Shown here: piece after piece, positions 8,189 through 17,307 of the stretch
How the letters are laid out: every line of letters begins with the position of its first letter
Numbering within the stretch: the first letter of the stretch is position 1
DNA from: Arthrobacter sp. Bz4
GTDB lineage: Bacteria; Actinomycetota; Actinomycetes; Actinomycetales; Micrococcaceae
Direction of reading: 5' to 3'
Length of the DNA stretch: 64,000 nt
Assembly: GCF_003075455.1 (NCBI RefSeq)
Contig: NZ_QDAE01000012.1
Coordinates: 1-64,000 of the forward strand
The notes under the pieces: generated by a model
Seen by the model: the letters and a program-made list of their open reading frames with translations, nothing else
The model's database searches: none
Told to the model about the DNA's origin: nothing
Made by a program: the position numbers and the translations under genes

Positions 8189-8928
8189 TTTTTCTTCCTG
8201 TCGAGGAATGCCTGCATCCGGTCGAACTTCGCCTCGGATTCAAACAGGATTCCCTGGGCTAACTGGTCAATGACCGGGTGGGCCTCGGGCGGAGCGTGGA
8301 ACACGGATTTGGTGATGCGGACGGCCAGTGGGTCCTGCCGTGCAATCCGGTCGGCGAGCGCATTGGCGCCCGCGAGGAGGGCCTCGGGTTCGTGGATTTC
8401 GGTGATCAGCCTGGCAGCGAGGGCCTCATCGGCGCCCAGGATCCGCCCGGCGAGGAGGATTTCCTTCGCCAGTGGTTCGCCGACCAGTTCCCGGAGCCGC
8501 CAGGTGGCGCCCGCGGCAGCCAGAATCCCGAGGCCGGTTTCAGGGTTACCGAGCTTCAGGCTGGGCGTGCCGATCCTGAAGTCAGCGGCGTAGGCCAACT
8601 CGGCGCCTCCGCCGAGGGCATACCCGTCCAACGCGGCGATGACCGGCAGGGGGAGCCGGGCAATGCGGGCAAAGAGGGTGGAGTTGATCCCGGCGAGCGC
8701 ATCGTCCCGGCGTCGCTCCCGCAGCTGGGCGATGTCGGCGCCTGAGGCAAACACGCCGTTACTTCCAGTGAGGATGAGGATCCGCGGCCGCTTCTCCAGC
8801 GCCTCACACACAGCATGCAGTTCATCGACCATCGTCTGGTCGATGGCGTTACGGACCTCGGGGCGGTGCAGTTGGACGGTGAGGCGGTCGCCGTCGTCAG
8901 TGACCCGCAGCGTGGTGAACTGGTCCAT
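8185..8928 (-). CDS. paaF: Enoyl-CoA hydratase/isomerase family protein
   Basis: A 247-residue crotonase-fold protein. It has the oxyanion-hole segments GVFASGADIAQL and LDGYALGGGAELAYAADF and the Glu-containing NPETGLGIL. The start overlaps the thiolase stop (TGATG) and the stop overlaps the dehydrogenase start. By position it is the 2,3-dehydroadipyl-CoA hydratase of the phenylacetate pathway. The isomerase PaaG, a relative, is the alternative. Confidence 0.82.
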   Translation of the reverse strand: MDQFTTLRVTDDGDRLTVQLHRPEVRNAIDQTMVDELHAVCEALEKRPRILILTGSNGVFASGADIAQLRERRRDDALAGINSTLFARIARLPLPVIAALDGYALGGGAELAYAADFRIGTPSLKLGNPETGLGILAAAGATWRLRELVGEPLAKEILLAGRILGADEALAARLITEIHEPEALLAGANALADRIARQDPLAVRITKSVFHAPPEAHPVIDQLAQGILFESEAKFDRMQAFLDRKKK

Positions 8929-10136
8929 CAGACGCGCTCCAGCAGCATGGCGGTGCCCTGCCCCACACCGACGCACATGGTGGCCAGCCCGATCGCCCGG
9001 CCCTCACCGCGTGCCTCGCGTTCCAGGCGGCCGAGCAGCGTGATCGCGAGCCGGGACCCCGACGATCCGAGGGGGTGGCCGAGAGCGATAGCACCGCCGT
9101 CGCGGTTCACCAGTTCCTCATCGAGTCCGAGCCGGCGGATGCAGGCGATGGACTGGGTGGCGAAGGCCTCGTTGAGTTCGACGGAGGTCAGATCGCTGAT
9201 GCTCAGCCCGGTGCGCTGGAGTACCTTTTGTGTGGCCGGAACCGGGCCGATGCCCATGATGGCCGGCGGGACGCCCGCCGATGCACCGTCAAGGATGCGG
9301 GCGCGGGCGGCGAGGCCCAGCCGGTTCACTGCCGCTTCGGAGGCGACGACGACGGCGGAGGCACCGTCGTTCAGTGAACTGGAGTTGCCTGCGGTGACCA
9401 CCCCGTCCTTCTTGACGACCGGGCGAAGTCCGGCGAGCACGTCGAGGGTGGTCTCGGCGCGGGGTCCTTCGTCGGTGTCGACGGTGACCTCGCGCTTGCC
9501 GTGGCGGGTCTGCACCGGCACAATCTCGTCGCGGAAGCGGCCCGCCTCAATCGCGGCGAGTGCCCGCTGGTGGGACCGCAGGGCGAAGGCGTCGGCGTCG
9601 TCGCGGGTGATGCCGTCCACCGAGGCGACCTCCTCTGCGGTTTCCGGCATGGAGTAGGTGGTCTTGTCCTGTGCCGCGAACAACGGGTTGGTGAACCGCC
9701 AGCCGATCGAGGTGTCGAACACGTCCCCCGGCTTGGCGAACGCCTTGGCCGGCTTCTCCATCACCCAGGGCGCACGGCTCATGGATTCCACGCCGCCGGC
9801 GACCACAATGTCGGCGGCGCCGGACTTGATCATGTGGGAGGCCATAATGATGGCTGACAACCCTGAGGCGCAGAGCCGGTTGACGGTGATTCCGGGAACG
9901 GTATCCGGGAGTCCGGCGAGCAGCGAGGCCATGCGTGCGACGTTGCGGTTCTCCTCGCCGGCGCCGTTGGCGTTGCCGAAGATCACTTCGTCGATTTCCC
10001 CGGGATCGATACCTGCGCGGGCCACCGCCTCGCGGATCGCGAGCGCTGCGAGGTCATCGGGCCTGACCCCGGAAAGCGCTCCGCCGTAGCGTCCCACCGG
10101 GGTGCGTACCCCGCCGACCAGAAATGCCTCGGCCAT
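8928..10136 (-). CDS. paaJ: Thiolase, probable 3-oxoadipyl-CoA/acetyl-CoA acyltransferase
   Basis: A 402-residue thiolase. The nucleophilic Cys lies in VNRLCASGLSAI, the His in GGAIALGHPLGSSG and the second Cys in ATMCVGVGQG. GGGQG is more usual at the last position. The ATG at 10136 has GGAGG 5 nt upstream. As first gene of the three-gene operon behind the third paa-type palindrome, it probably cleaves 3-oxoadipyl-CoA; a general acetyl-CoA acetyltransferase cannot be excluded. Confidence 0.85.
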   Translation of the reverse strand: MAEAFLVGGVRTPVGRYGGALSGVRPDDLAALAIREAVARAGIDPGEIDEVIFGNANGAGEENRNVARMASLLAGLPDTVPGITVNRLCASGLSAIIMASHMIKSGAADIVVAGGVESMSRAPWVMEKPAKAFAKPGDVFDTSIGWRFTNPLFAAQDKTTYSMPETAEEVASVDGITRDDADAFALRSHQRALAAIEAGRFRDEIVPVQTRHGKREVTVDTDEGPRAETTLDVLAGLRPVVKKDGVVTAGNSSSLNDGASAVVVASEAAVNRLGLAARARILDGASAGVPPAIMGIGPVPATQKVLQRTGLSISDLTSVELNEAFATQSIACIRRLGLDEELVNRDGGAIALGHPLGSSGSRLAITLLGRLEREARGEGRAIGLATMCVGVGQGTAMLLERV

Positions 10137-10188
10137 GCCTGCCTCCAGAATCATCAACGATTGTGTAAGTCACACGATCAGCCTAATT

Positions 10189-10206
10189 ACTGACCGTTCG
10201 TTCTAT
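10189..10206. promoter_or_regulatory. TetR-type operator of the paa regulon, site 3 (weaker)
   Basis: ACTGACCG and CGTTCTAT around a 2-bp centre keep the CGTTC half of the other two sites. Only 5 of 8 positions pair. It lies 53 bp upstream of the thiolase start. I include it because of its position and half-site identity. Confidence 0.45.
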
Positions 10207-10280
10207 ATTACAGATGTGTCCGGAAAAGTGGCTCCCCCGCAAAGCTGGCGTTGCCCCACCGCTTGTGTGCGGTGCCGCAA

Positions 10281-11905
10281 CTATTCCGGCGGACCCGCGA
10301 CCCGGCCGGCCTCAAGCCGCAACTCCTTCGCGCCGGGGAGACCGGTGAACCACCGCCGGAGTTCGCGGTCGTGGCTGACGACGACGAGGGTGCCGTCGTA
10401 CCCGGCCAGAGCCTCTTCGAGCTCCCCCACCAACACCGGGGCGAGGTGATTCGTGGGTTCGTCGAACAGGATGACGTCGTAGCGCCCCACCAGCAGGCGA
10501 GCCAGTGCAAGCCTGCGGTATTGGCCCGCGGAAAGGGTCCCGACGGGAACCAGGAAGTCGGCGCTGCGGAACAGGCCAAGGTTGAGGAGGCGGTCGGCGT
10601 GTTCGTCCAGGTCGCCTTGCAGACCCGAGGCGAAGGCCGGCAGGAGCCGCATCGACGGGCGGGGGTGCGGGGGCAGCTCCTGCGGAAGGTATCCGAGCCT
10701 GCCCCGCTGGACCACTGTGCCCTCCTGCACCGGGCAGAGCCCGGCCACGACGTCAAGCAGAGTCGTTTTACCCGCTCCGTTGGGACCGGTAACCAGGAGG
10801 TTCTCCCCCGCTCCTACCGTCAGCGAACCCACTGCCAGACGATCACCGACCGCGACGCCCTCAAGAGTGATCACCGGCCCAGCCAGTGACTGCCCGCCGA
10901 ACTGGGCGGACAGCGCCAAAGGCTGAGGCGGTCGATCCACCGGCCGCTCCTCCAGCCGCCGCAGCCGCTCCTGCGCGTTTCGCTTCTGGCTGGTGATGGC
11001 TTCCTGCACGGTGCCCTGTTTGAAGTCGTAGCCCATCTTGTCGCCGTCGCGTCGACGCCCGTAACCCATCCGCCCCTCCACCGCTGCGGCTTTCATTCGT
11101 TCGGCTTCCTTGGCGTCCAGCCATTGCTGGTATTCCTGTTCCCACCGATTGCGTTCAGCAACCTTGGCCCGGAGGTATCCCTCGTATCCATCGCCATACC
11201 GCCGGAGTTCCCTGCGGTCGCCGTCCACTTCAATGATGGTCGTCGCGAAGGTGCGCAGGAACGATCGGTCGTGGGACACGGCGACGACCGCGCCCCGGTG
11301 GGCGGCGAGCTCCCGTTCCAGCCAGCTGACGGCGTCGTCGTCAAGATGGTTGGTGGGTTCGTCCAGCAGGAGGATGGCGGCCGGGTCGGCGAGCAGGCAA
11401 GCCAGCGCAAGGCGCTCCTGTTCTCCGCCGGAGAGCGTGTCAAGGGTGCGGCCCCGTTCCAGGCCGCCCAGCCCCAGCTGGCTGAGGGCTGCGTCAACCC
11501 GCGAGTCGACGGCGTAGCCTCATGCAGGTCATATTCGGATTGGAGTGCCCCGTAGTGTTCCAGCTCGTCTGGATCAGCCGATTCCAGGGAGGCTTCACGC
11601 CTCCTCAGCTCCGCCTCGAGGGCCCGGATTCCGCTCAGGGCCGCGTCAATCACGGTTTGGACGGTGTCGGACGGCGCATGGTCAAGTGTCTGCGGCAGGT
11701 GACCGACCGCTCCGTGCACTGAGATGTGTCCGCCATCGGGGGTTTCGAGCCCGGCCACCAGGCGCATCAGCGTGGACTTGCCGGCGCCGTTCTCCCCGAC
11801 CACTGCCACCCGTTCACCACGGCCGACGGTCAGGTCGACGTGGTCAAGCAGCAGGCGGTCCCCATAGCCGTGGGACACGTCGGAAAGTTGGATATGTTCG
11901 GTCAA
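10281..11905 (-). pseudogene. ABC-F family ATPase, one-base frameshift
   Basis: Two nucleotide-binding domains without membrane segments: the first with GENGAGKST and the second with GPNGAGKTTLL, LSAGQYRRLALARL and DEPTNHL. The linker between them is highly charged. This is the ABC-F layout of ribosome-binding translation factors and antibiotic-protection proteins. The reading frame breaks after SEYDLHEA; adding one base at 11516-11518 restores YAVDSRVDAALSQLG and the whole first domain. The start is a TTG at 11905 with GAGGAA 7 nt upstream. Either the gene is freshly inactivated or a base (probably C in GGCC) is missing from the assembly. Confidence 0.85.
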
Positions 11906-11998
11906 AGGAGTTCCTCGCGATATCGGAAAGTGCGCAGGCGTCGCGGCGCGCGGGTTCGAAGCGGGCGGTTGGCGCCGGCCGAACAGGCAGGTGCAAGG

Positions 11999-12059
11999 CT
12001 ACTTCCTCATGGCTCCAGCGTGCCCCGGTGTGGGCAAGCCGTCAACCTCACCGGGGCAC
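11999..12059 (-). promoter_or_regulatory. Possible ABC-F leader: strong hairpin followed by a three-codon ORF
   Basis: Upstream of the ABC-F start, GTGCCCCGGTG and CACCGGGGCAC (12020-12059) form a perfect 11-bp stem with an 18-nt loop. Directly behind it on the minus strand is ATG-AGG-AAG-TAG (12010-11999; Met-Arg-Lys) with GGAG in front. Antibiotic-responsive ABC-F genes often have leader peptides, but regulation here is only inferred. The hairpin could equally serve as a terminator-like element. Confidence 0.35.
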
Positions 12060-12139
12060 ACCCCCGGCTGCCCTGTCGCGCTGACGGTGGATTTTCGACA
12101 AAATGTGGGTGTGACCACCAATCGAAGCACCCCCCATCA

Positions 12140-13075
12140 GTGATATCCGCATCGCCTGCCGTCCGACGCTACTCAGCCTTCAGCACCTCAGCCGCGGGAG
12201 GTAACCCGGCCGGGGTGGTGATGGAGGCCGCGGATCTTTCTGACGATCAAATGCAATCTATAGCTTCCGACGTCGGCTACAGCGAAACGGCCTTCCTCAC
12301 CGGACCCATCACCGCCGGTTCCCCGATTCCGATCCGCTACTTTGCGCCGGTGGGCGAAGTGGACTTCTGCGGTCACGCGACAATCGCGACGGCGGTGGCA
12401 CTGGGGGAAGACGCGGGACTGGGCGCCTATACGCTGCATACCAAGGTGGGACCGGTGAACGTCAGGGCTTCACGCGACCGTCGAGGCTTTCAGGGCTCTT
12501 TGGAGAGCCCGCCGATCAGCTGCTCACCGCTGGCTGCCACCGATCTTGAGCTGCTCCTGAGCAGCCTGCGGTGGACAGGGGAGGTGCTCCATCCCGATTA
12601 TCTTCCCGGGATCGGATTTGGTGGCAATCTCCATCCGGTCGTCGTCGTCAGGGATGCCGAAACGCTTGGCACTCTGGACTACCACTTCGCTGCGTTGCAG
12701 GAACTCTGTCGGACGCATACGTGGATCACGGTAACCCTGATAGCTCCCGCCGGTCCCGGCCTCTGGCAGGCGCGGAATCCATTCCCCTGGGGCGGGGTGG
12801 TTGAAGACCCCGCTACCGGTGCCGCGGCCGCAGCGTTCGCCGGGTACCTGAGGGCTCAGGGTCGGATAGCTGCGGGCGCGAGCTTCACGATCCGTCAAGG
12901 GATCGAGATGGGTCGGCCCAGCACGCTCGAGGTCACGGTGCTCGAAGCGACTGCTCTGATCAGCGGCTACGCCGCGGTCATCACCCAGGGCGTCCCGGGT
13001 GTCGCCTCAGCGTCGAGAAACTGGAGAACCGCCGAAACAACCGCCAAAGCAGAGCCTCACACGGACAGCTACTGA
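12140..13075 (+). CDS. PhzF-family isomerase/epimerase-like protein
   Basis: A 311-residue protein of the PhzF fold. It has the N-terminal RRYSAFSTSAAGGNPAGVV, the conserved Glu in GYSETAFL, PVGEVDFCGHATIA and the second-domain EDPATGAAAAAFAGYL. Family members isomerise or epimerise small acids through a diaxial fold; the substrate is unknown. The GTG at 12140 gives the usual family N-terminus, and no ribosome site is evident. The frame runs further upstream but without family similarity. Confidence 0.8.
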   Translation: MISASPAVRRYSAFSTSAAGGNPAGVVMEAADLSDDQMQSIASDVGYSETAFLTGPITAGSPIPIRYFAPVGEVDFCGHATIATAVALGEDAGLGAYTLHTKVGPVNVRASRDRRGFQGSLESPPISCSPLAATDLELLLSSLRWTGEVLHPDYLPGIGFGGNLHPVVVVRDAETLGTLDYHFAALQELCRTHTWITVTLIAPAGPGLWQARNPFPWGGVVEDPATGAAAAAFAGYLRAQGRIAAGASFTIRQGIEMGRPSTLEVTVLEATALISGYAAVITQGVPGVASASRNWRTAETTAKAEPHTDSY

Positions 13076-13121
13076 CCGCGATGAGGTAGTGCCCGCCCCC
13101 GTCCGTCCCTAAAGTCGGTCC

Positions 13122-13559
13122 ATGACCTACAACATCCAGATCACCCTCGACTGCACCAACACCCACGATCAGGCGGACTGGTGGGCTGAAACGCTCGGGT
13201 GGGTGGTGGAACCCACCGATCAGACCTTCATCGACGATGTGCTGGCCAAGGGCTGGGCCCAGCCGGATGAGCTCATTGTGCACAAAGGGGTGCGCGTGTG
13301 GCGCGACGGCGCAGCCATCTGCCGCCCCGGGGAGGATAGCCACAAGGGCAGGCTACGGATGCTATTTCAGCCAGTGCCTGAACCGAAGACTGTCAAGAAC
13401 CGCTGCCACCTGGACATCAACCTCGACTGTGACGATAAAGACGAGCTCAGGGCCCGGCTTGAGGGCCGGGGTGCCCAGTTTCTCTACCAGGCGAACCAAG
13501 GCCCCCACGTTTGGTACACGATGGTCGATCCTGAGGGCAATGAGTTCTGCCTCGGGTGA
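13122..13559 (+). CDS. VOC/glyoxalase-like domain protein
   Basis: A 145-residue protein of the Glyoxalase_6 type: ITLDCTNTHDQADWWAETLG at the start, a second half beginning CHLDINLDCDD, and the ending VDPEGNEFCLG with the metal-side Glu typical of these proteins. The ligand or substrate is unknown. The ATG at 13122 lies 6 nt behind TAAAGT (13110-13115), so the transcript is probably leaderless. It converges on the secreted protein gene at 13566. Confidence 0.75.
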   Translation: MTYNIQITLDCTNTHDQADWWAETLGWVVEPTDQTFIDDVLAKGWAQPDELIVHKGVRVWRDGAAICRPGEDSHKGRLRMLFQPVPEPKTVKNRCHLDINLDCDDKDELRARLEGRGAQFLYQANQGPHVWYTMVDPEGNEFCLG

Positions 13560-13565
13560 GGACTC

Positions 13566-13997
13566 TTAGCTCCGAACGGCGCGTTGACGCAACAACACGA
13601 TGGCTGCAGCGAGACCACCAGCAGCGGCGATGCCCGCCGCGGCAGGGGTTGCCGCTGCTAGCCGACCGGCGGGCGTAGCCACCCCGGTGTCGACGCCGCC
13701 CACCGGCATCTGGCCCACCTGAGGTGCGGGGTCCGGGTCGGGGGATCGAAAATCGATGAAGCAGGGGTACGTTCCATCCGGGAACACGATGGACCCAGGG
13801 TTGACCGCGCACAGGTTTGTACCGTCGGCTGCGATCACGCCCCCGGTGACAAAGGTGACGGTGTCCGGGTCTACTACCGTCGCCTGGTCGAACGGGACGA
13901 ACACGATGTCGTCCGTTGCTGCCATCGCGGTCGACGCGCCAACGAACATGGTTGAAGACGAGACTGCAACGATTGCCAGGATCTTGGTGACTTTCAC
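13566..13997 (-). CDS. Small secreted/cell-surface protein of unknown function
   Basis: 143 residues. A signal peptide (KVTKILAIVAVSSSTMFVG, cleavage after AMA) is followed by a short beta-rich region with two Cys (LCAVN, YPCFID) and a Pro-rich DPDPAPQ stretch. A C-terminal hydrophobic helix rich in Ala ends in RQRAVRS. The layout is that of a wall- or membrane-anchored protein, but I see no LPXTG sorting signal. The GTG at 13997 has AAGGGAG at good spacing. I do not recognise a family. Confidence 0.65.
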   Translation of the reverse strand: MKVTKILAIVAVSSSTMFVGASTAMAATDDIVFVPFDQATVVDPDTVTFVTGGVIAADGTNLCAVNPGSIVFPDGTYPCFIDFRSPDPDPAPQVGQMPVGGVDTGVATPAGRLAAATPAAAGIAAAGGLAAAIVLLRQRAVRS

Positions 13998-14151
13998 GGC
14001 TCTCCCTTCGGCGGCCGCCCCTCTGGCAGCCAGCATTGGCTTAGCTAACCAAACACCGAAAAAATACGCCAGGGCCCCGGGATAACGAGACCGCTGGCCA
14101 ACGGCGGACCCTCTTCATGCCAACCGCTCGGCACAAAGCTAGACTCGATGG

Positions 14152-15102
14152 GTGACTATCGACCTTCCCCCACAGGTTTCTGACCTCTTCGACCCTGCCC
14201 GCTGGCGACTCGTCTCCGGGTTCGGCGATCTCGAGGACATCACGTACCACCGACAGGTCGAACGGGGCCCCGGCGGGGAGGTCAAAGACCTGCCAACGGT
14301 GAGGATCGCCTTCAACCGGCCCGAGGTGCGCAACGCGTTCCGCCCCGGGACCGTCGATGAGCTGTACCGGACGATGGACCATGCGCGAATGACCTCCGAT
14401 GTCGCCACCGTACTGCTCACCGGCAACGGGCCATCCCCGAAGGACGGCGGCCACTCGTTCTGCTCGGGCGGCGACCAGCGGATTCGCGGCCGCGACGGAT
14501 ACCGGTACGCCGACGGCGAGACCAGTGAAAGCGTCGATCCCGCACGGGCCGGCCGGCTCCACATTCTTGAGGTGCAGCGGCTGATGCGGACCATGCCGAA
14601 GGTGGTCATCGCCGTCGTCAATGGGTGGGCGGCCGGCGGCGGGCACAGTCTGCATGTGGTGGCTGACCTGACCATCGCCTCCCGCGAGTACGGCAAGTTC
14701 AAGCAGACCGATGCCACGGTGGGAAGTTTCGACGCCGGTTATGGCTCGGCGCTGCTGGCCCGCCAGATCGGGCAGAAGAAGGCTCGCGAGATCTTCTTCC
14801 TCGCCCGGGAGTACTCAGCCGAAGAAATGGTCGCGATGGGCGCGGTCAACGAGGCCGTGGACCACCACGAACTGGAGAACACGGCACTGCAGTACGCAGC
14901 GGACATTGCCCGGCAAAGCCCGCAGGCAATCCGCATGCTCAAATTCGCGTTCAATCTGGCCGACGACGGCCTCGCGGGCCAGCAGGTCTTCGCTGGCGAA
15001 GCGACCCGGATGGCGTATATGACCAACGAAGCGGTCGAGGGTAAGGAAGCCTTCCTGGAAAAGCGGGCACCCGACTGGTCCGCTTACCCCTACTATTTCT
15101 AG
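14152..15102 (+). CDS. menB: 1,4-dihydroxy-2-naphthoyl-CoA synthase
   Basis: A 316-residue crotonase-fold enzyme that closes the naphthoate ring of menaquinone from o-succinylbenzoyl-CoA. MenB signatures are FCSGGDQRIRGRDGY, NGWAAGGGHSLHVVADLTIAS and the C-terminal PDWSAYPYYF. The start is a GTG 6 nt after TAGACT (14140-14145), which suggests a leaderless transcript. It is followed after 7 nt by menE and then menA. Confidence 0.95.
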   Translation: MTIDLPPQVSDLFDPARWRLVSGFGDLEDITYHRQVERGPGGEVKDLPTVRIAFNRPEVRNAFRPGTVDELYRTMDHARMTSDVATVLLTGNGPSPKDGGHSFCSGGDQRIRGRDGYRYADGETSESVDPARAGRLHILEVQRLMRTMPKVVIAVVNGWAAGGGHSLHVVADLTIASREYGKFKQTDATVGSFDAGYGSALLARQIGQKKAREIFFLAREYSAEEMVAMGAVNEAVDHHELENTALQYAADIARQSPQAIRMLKFAFNLADDGLAGQQVFAGEATRMAYMTNEAVEGKEAFLEKRAPDWSAYPYYF

Positions 15103-15109
15103 GCCAATC

Positions 15110-16243
15110 ATGGAACTGTTACCGATCCACACCCCGCCCGAGGCTGACCCTCATGCCCTCCTCACCCCACTGGCCGCTGCGCTGGCCGGTGAAGGCCCCG
15201 CCGTCGCGCCCCATGCCGACCCGGACCAGCGCTTCGACGGTGAACTGTCGAACGACGAGATCGCCGCCGTGCTCAGCACTTCGGGTTCGACCGGCGTCCC
15301 GAAGCAGACGATGCTCAGCGTCGATGCGCTCGCCGCTTCGGCGATGGGGACCGCCCTCGCGCTGAAGGCTGAGGGCCAGTGGCTCCTCACCCTGCCCGTG
15401 CACTATGTGGCGGGCTTTCAGGTGCTGGTCCGGTCGCTCTACGCCGGCACCCGGCCCTGGGCGATGGACCTCTCCGCCCCGTTCAGCGCGGAGGCTTTCA
15501 CTGCGGCCGCCGGCGAACTGACCGACAAGGTCCGGTTCACGTCGCTGGTCCCCACCCAGCTGCACCGCCTGCTCCAGGACCCACGTCCTGAAACGCTCCA
15601 GGTGCTGCGCCGGTTCAACGCCATCCTGCTGGGCGGCGCCCCAGCGTCCGAAACCCTCCGCAGCGAAGCGCGCAAACACGGACTGAACCTGGTGCTCACG
15701 TACGGCATGAGTGAAACCTGCGGCGGTTGCGTGTACGACGGCGTCCCGCTGGAAGGCGTGGACCTCCTCTCCGAGGATGGCCGGCTGTGGATCAGCGGAC
15801 CGGTGCTCGCCGATGGCTACCTGGGGCAGCCCGAGCTCAGCGCCGACCGGTTCCAGTTCAATTCCGGCCGCCGCTGGTTCAAGACCGACGACGCCGGTGC
15901 CATCACCGATGGTGTGCTGAGCCTTACCGGACGGGTGGACGATGTGCTTGTCACCGGTGGATTAAAGGTCTCGGCCGGAGCCGTCGCGTCAGCGATCGAA
16001 GGGTTCCCGGGCGTTCAGGAAGCACTGGTGCTGGGCATCGAAAGCGCCGAGTGGGGCACTGAGGTGGCCGCCGTCGTCGTCGGCCACGTGAACCCGGATG
16101 AGGTGCGCCAACACGCGAAGACGGCCCTCGGGTCGCACGCGGCGCCCCGGATCATTCTGACCCTCGGGTCGCTTCCCCTCCTGCCCAACGGTAAACCCGA
16201 CCGGCTGGCGGTTCGGGCTCTGCTCGAACGCGCCAGCGCGTAA
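15110..16243 (+). CDS. menE: o-succinylbenzoate-CoA ligase
   Basis: A 377-residue adenylate-forming enzyme that makes the substrate for MenB. It has the phosphate loop STSGSTGVPKQT (about residues 57-68), the YGMSETCGGCVYDG motif and the C-terminal LLPNGKPDRLAVRAL with the catalytic Lys. It is short compared with proteobacterial MenE but normal for actinobacteria. It sits between menB and menA in one operon. Confidence 0.92.
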   Translation: MELLPIHTPPEADPHALLTPLAAALAGEGPAVAPHADPDQRFDGELSNDEIAAVLSTSGSTGVPKQTMLSVDALAASAMGTALALKAEGQWLLTLPVHYVAGFQVLVRSLYAGTRPWAMDLSAPFSAEAFTAAAGELTDKVRFTSLVPTQLHRLLQDPRPETLQVLRRFNAILLGGAPASETLRSEARKHGLNLVLTYGMSETCGGCVYDGVPLEGVDLLSEDGRLWISGPVLADGYLGQPELSADRFQFNSGRRWFKTDDAGAITDGVLSLTGRVDDVLVTGGLKVSAGAVASAIEGFPGVQEALVLGIESAEWGTEVAAVVVGHVNPDEVRQHAKTALGSHAAPRIILTLGSLPLLPNGKPDRLAVRALLERASA

Positions 16244-16284
16244 CCCACTACTCCCCCTACTTCCCCGACGAAAAGGATTGCATT

Positions 16285-17169
16285 GTGGCTACTGCCGCAC
16301 AATGGCTTGAGGGCGCCCGCCCGCGAACCCTCCCCATGGCGATTGCCCCGGTGATCGTGGGTTGCGCTGCAGCGTTCGACCTTGGCGCCTTCAAACCGGT
16401 CAACGCCCTGCTGGCCGCAGTGGTCGCTGTGATGCTGCAGATCGGCGTCAACTACGCCAATGACTACTCCGACGGCGTCAGAGGTACCGACGCCGACCGG
16501 GTGGGCCCCCTGCGTCTCACCGGTTCCGGCGCCGCCCGTCCCGGGCAGGTGAAGTGGGCTGCCTTTGCCTGCTTTGCGCTGGCCATGGTCGCTGGGACGA
16601 GCCTGATTGTGCTTTCGCAGACCTGGTTCCTGCTGCTGGTGGGAGTGGGCTGCGTGGCTGCTGCCTGGGGCTATACCGGCGGCCGCAACCCATACGGGTA
16701 CATGGGGCTGGGCGATGTGTTCGTGTTTGTGTTCTTCGGTCTGGTCGCGACGCTCGGAACCACCTACACGCAGGCGGGCCAGCTGAGCGCTGTGGCCTGG
16801 ATCGGCGCCATCAGCACCGGAATCATTGCCATGGCACTCCTGATGGCCAACAACGTTCGGGACATCCCGACAGACCGTGAAGCCGGGAAAATCACGCTCG
16901 CCGTCCGGCTGGGCGATACCGCAGCACGGATCACCTACGTGATGATGCTCGCCGTGGCACTCCTGCTGCCCCTGTTCATGGTCTACGACTACCCGTGGGT
17001 GCTCCTGGTGCTATTGCTCATCCCCGCTTGCCTGATGCCGAGCTGGCTGATGCTCAAGGGCAAAAAACGCCGAAGCTTGATCCCGGTCCTCAAGATGACC
17101 GGGCTGATCAATCTCGGGTTCAGTGTGCTTTTCGGGGCCGGAGTGGTCCTGACCGCTGTGCTGGCTTGA
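16285..17169 (+). CDS. menA: 1,4-dihydroxy-2-naphthoate polyprenyltransferase
   Basis: A 294-residue integral membrane prenyltransferase of the UbiA group with about nine hydrophobic segments. The Asp-rich prenyl-diphosphate sites are NYANDYSDGVRGTD and NNVRDIPTDREAGK. It joins the side chain to DHNA to give demethylmenaquinone. The GTG at 16285 has AAAAGGA at 7-nt spacing. A tandem repeat begins inside its last codons. Confidence 0.93.
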   Translation: MATAAQWLEGARPRTLPMAIAPVIVGCAAAFDLGAFKPVNALLAAVVAVMLQIGVNYANDYSDGVRGTDADRVGPLRLTGSGAARPGQVKWAAFACFALAMVAGTSLIVLSQTWFLLLVGVGCVAAAWGYTGGRNPYGYMGLGDVFVFVFFGLVATLGTTYTQAGQLSAVAWIGAISTGIIAMALLMANNVRDIPTDREAGKITLAVRLGDTAARITYVMMLAVALLLPLFMVYDYPWVLLVLLLIPACLMPSWLMLKGKKRRSLIPVLKMTGLINLGFSVLFGAGVVLTAVLA

Positions 17170-17222
17170 CCGCTGTGCTGGGCTACCCGCTGTGTTGGGC
17201 TAGCTGCTGTGCTGGGCTAGCT
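17155..17222 (+). repeat. Four 17-bp tandem repeats across the menA stop codon
   Basis: Units at 17155, 17172, 17189 and 17206 are variants of GCTGTGCTGGGCTAGCT; the last two differ by one base. The first unit encodes the last menA codons and contains its TGA, while later units carry TAG. It looks like slipped-strand expansion at the 3' end of the gene. Confidence 0.8.
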
Positions 17223-17307
17223 ACTCCTGCTGGCCTCGCTGCAGCGCCGGACAGCCCACAGAGCCAGCGGGCGTATCTACCCGGCAGGCGCCCGGTGGCG
17301 GTTTCGC

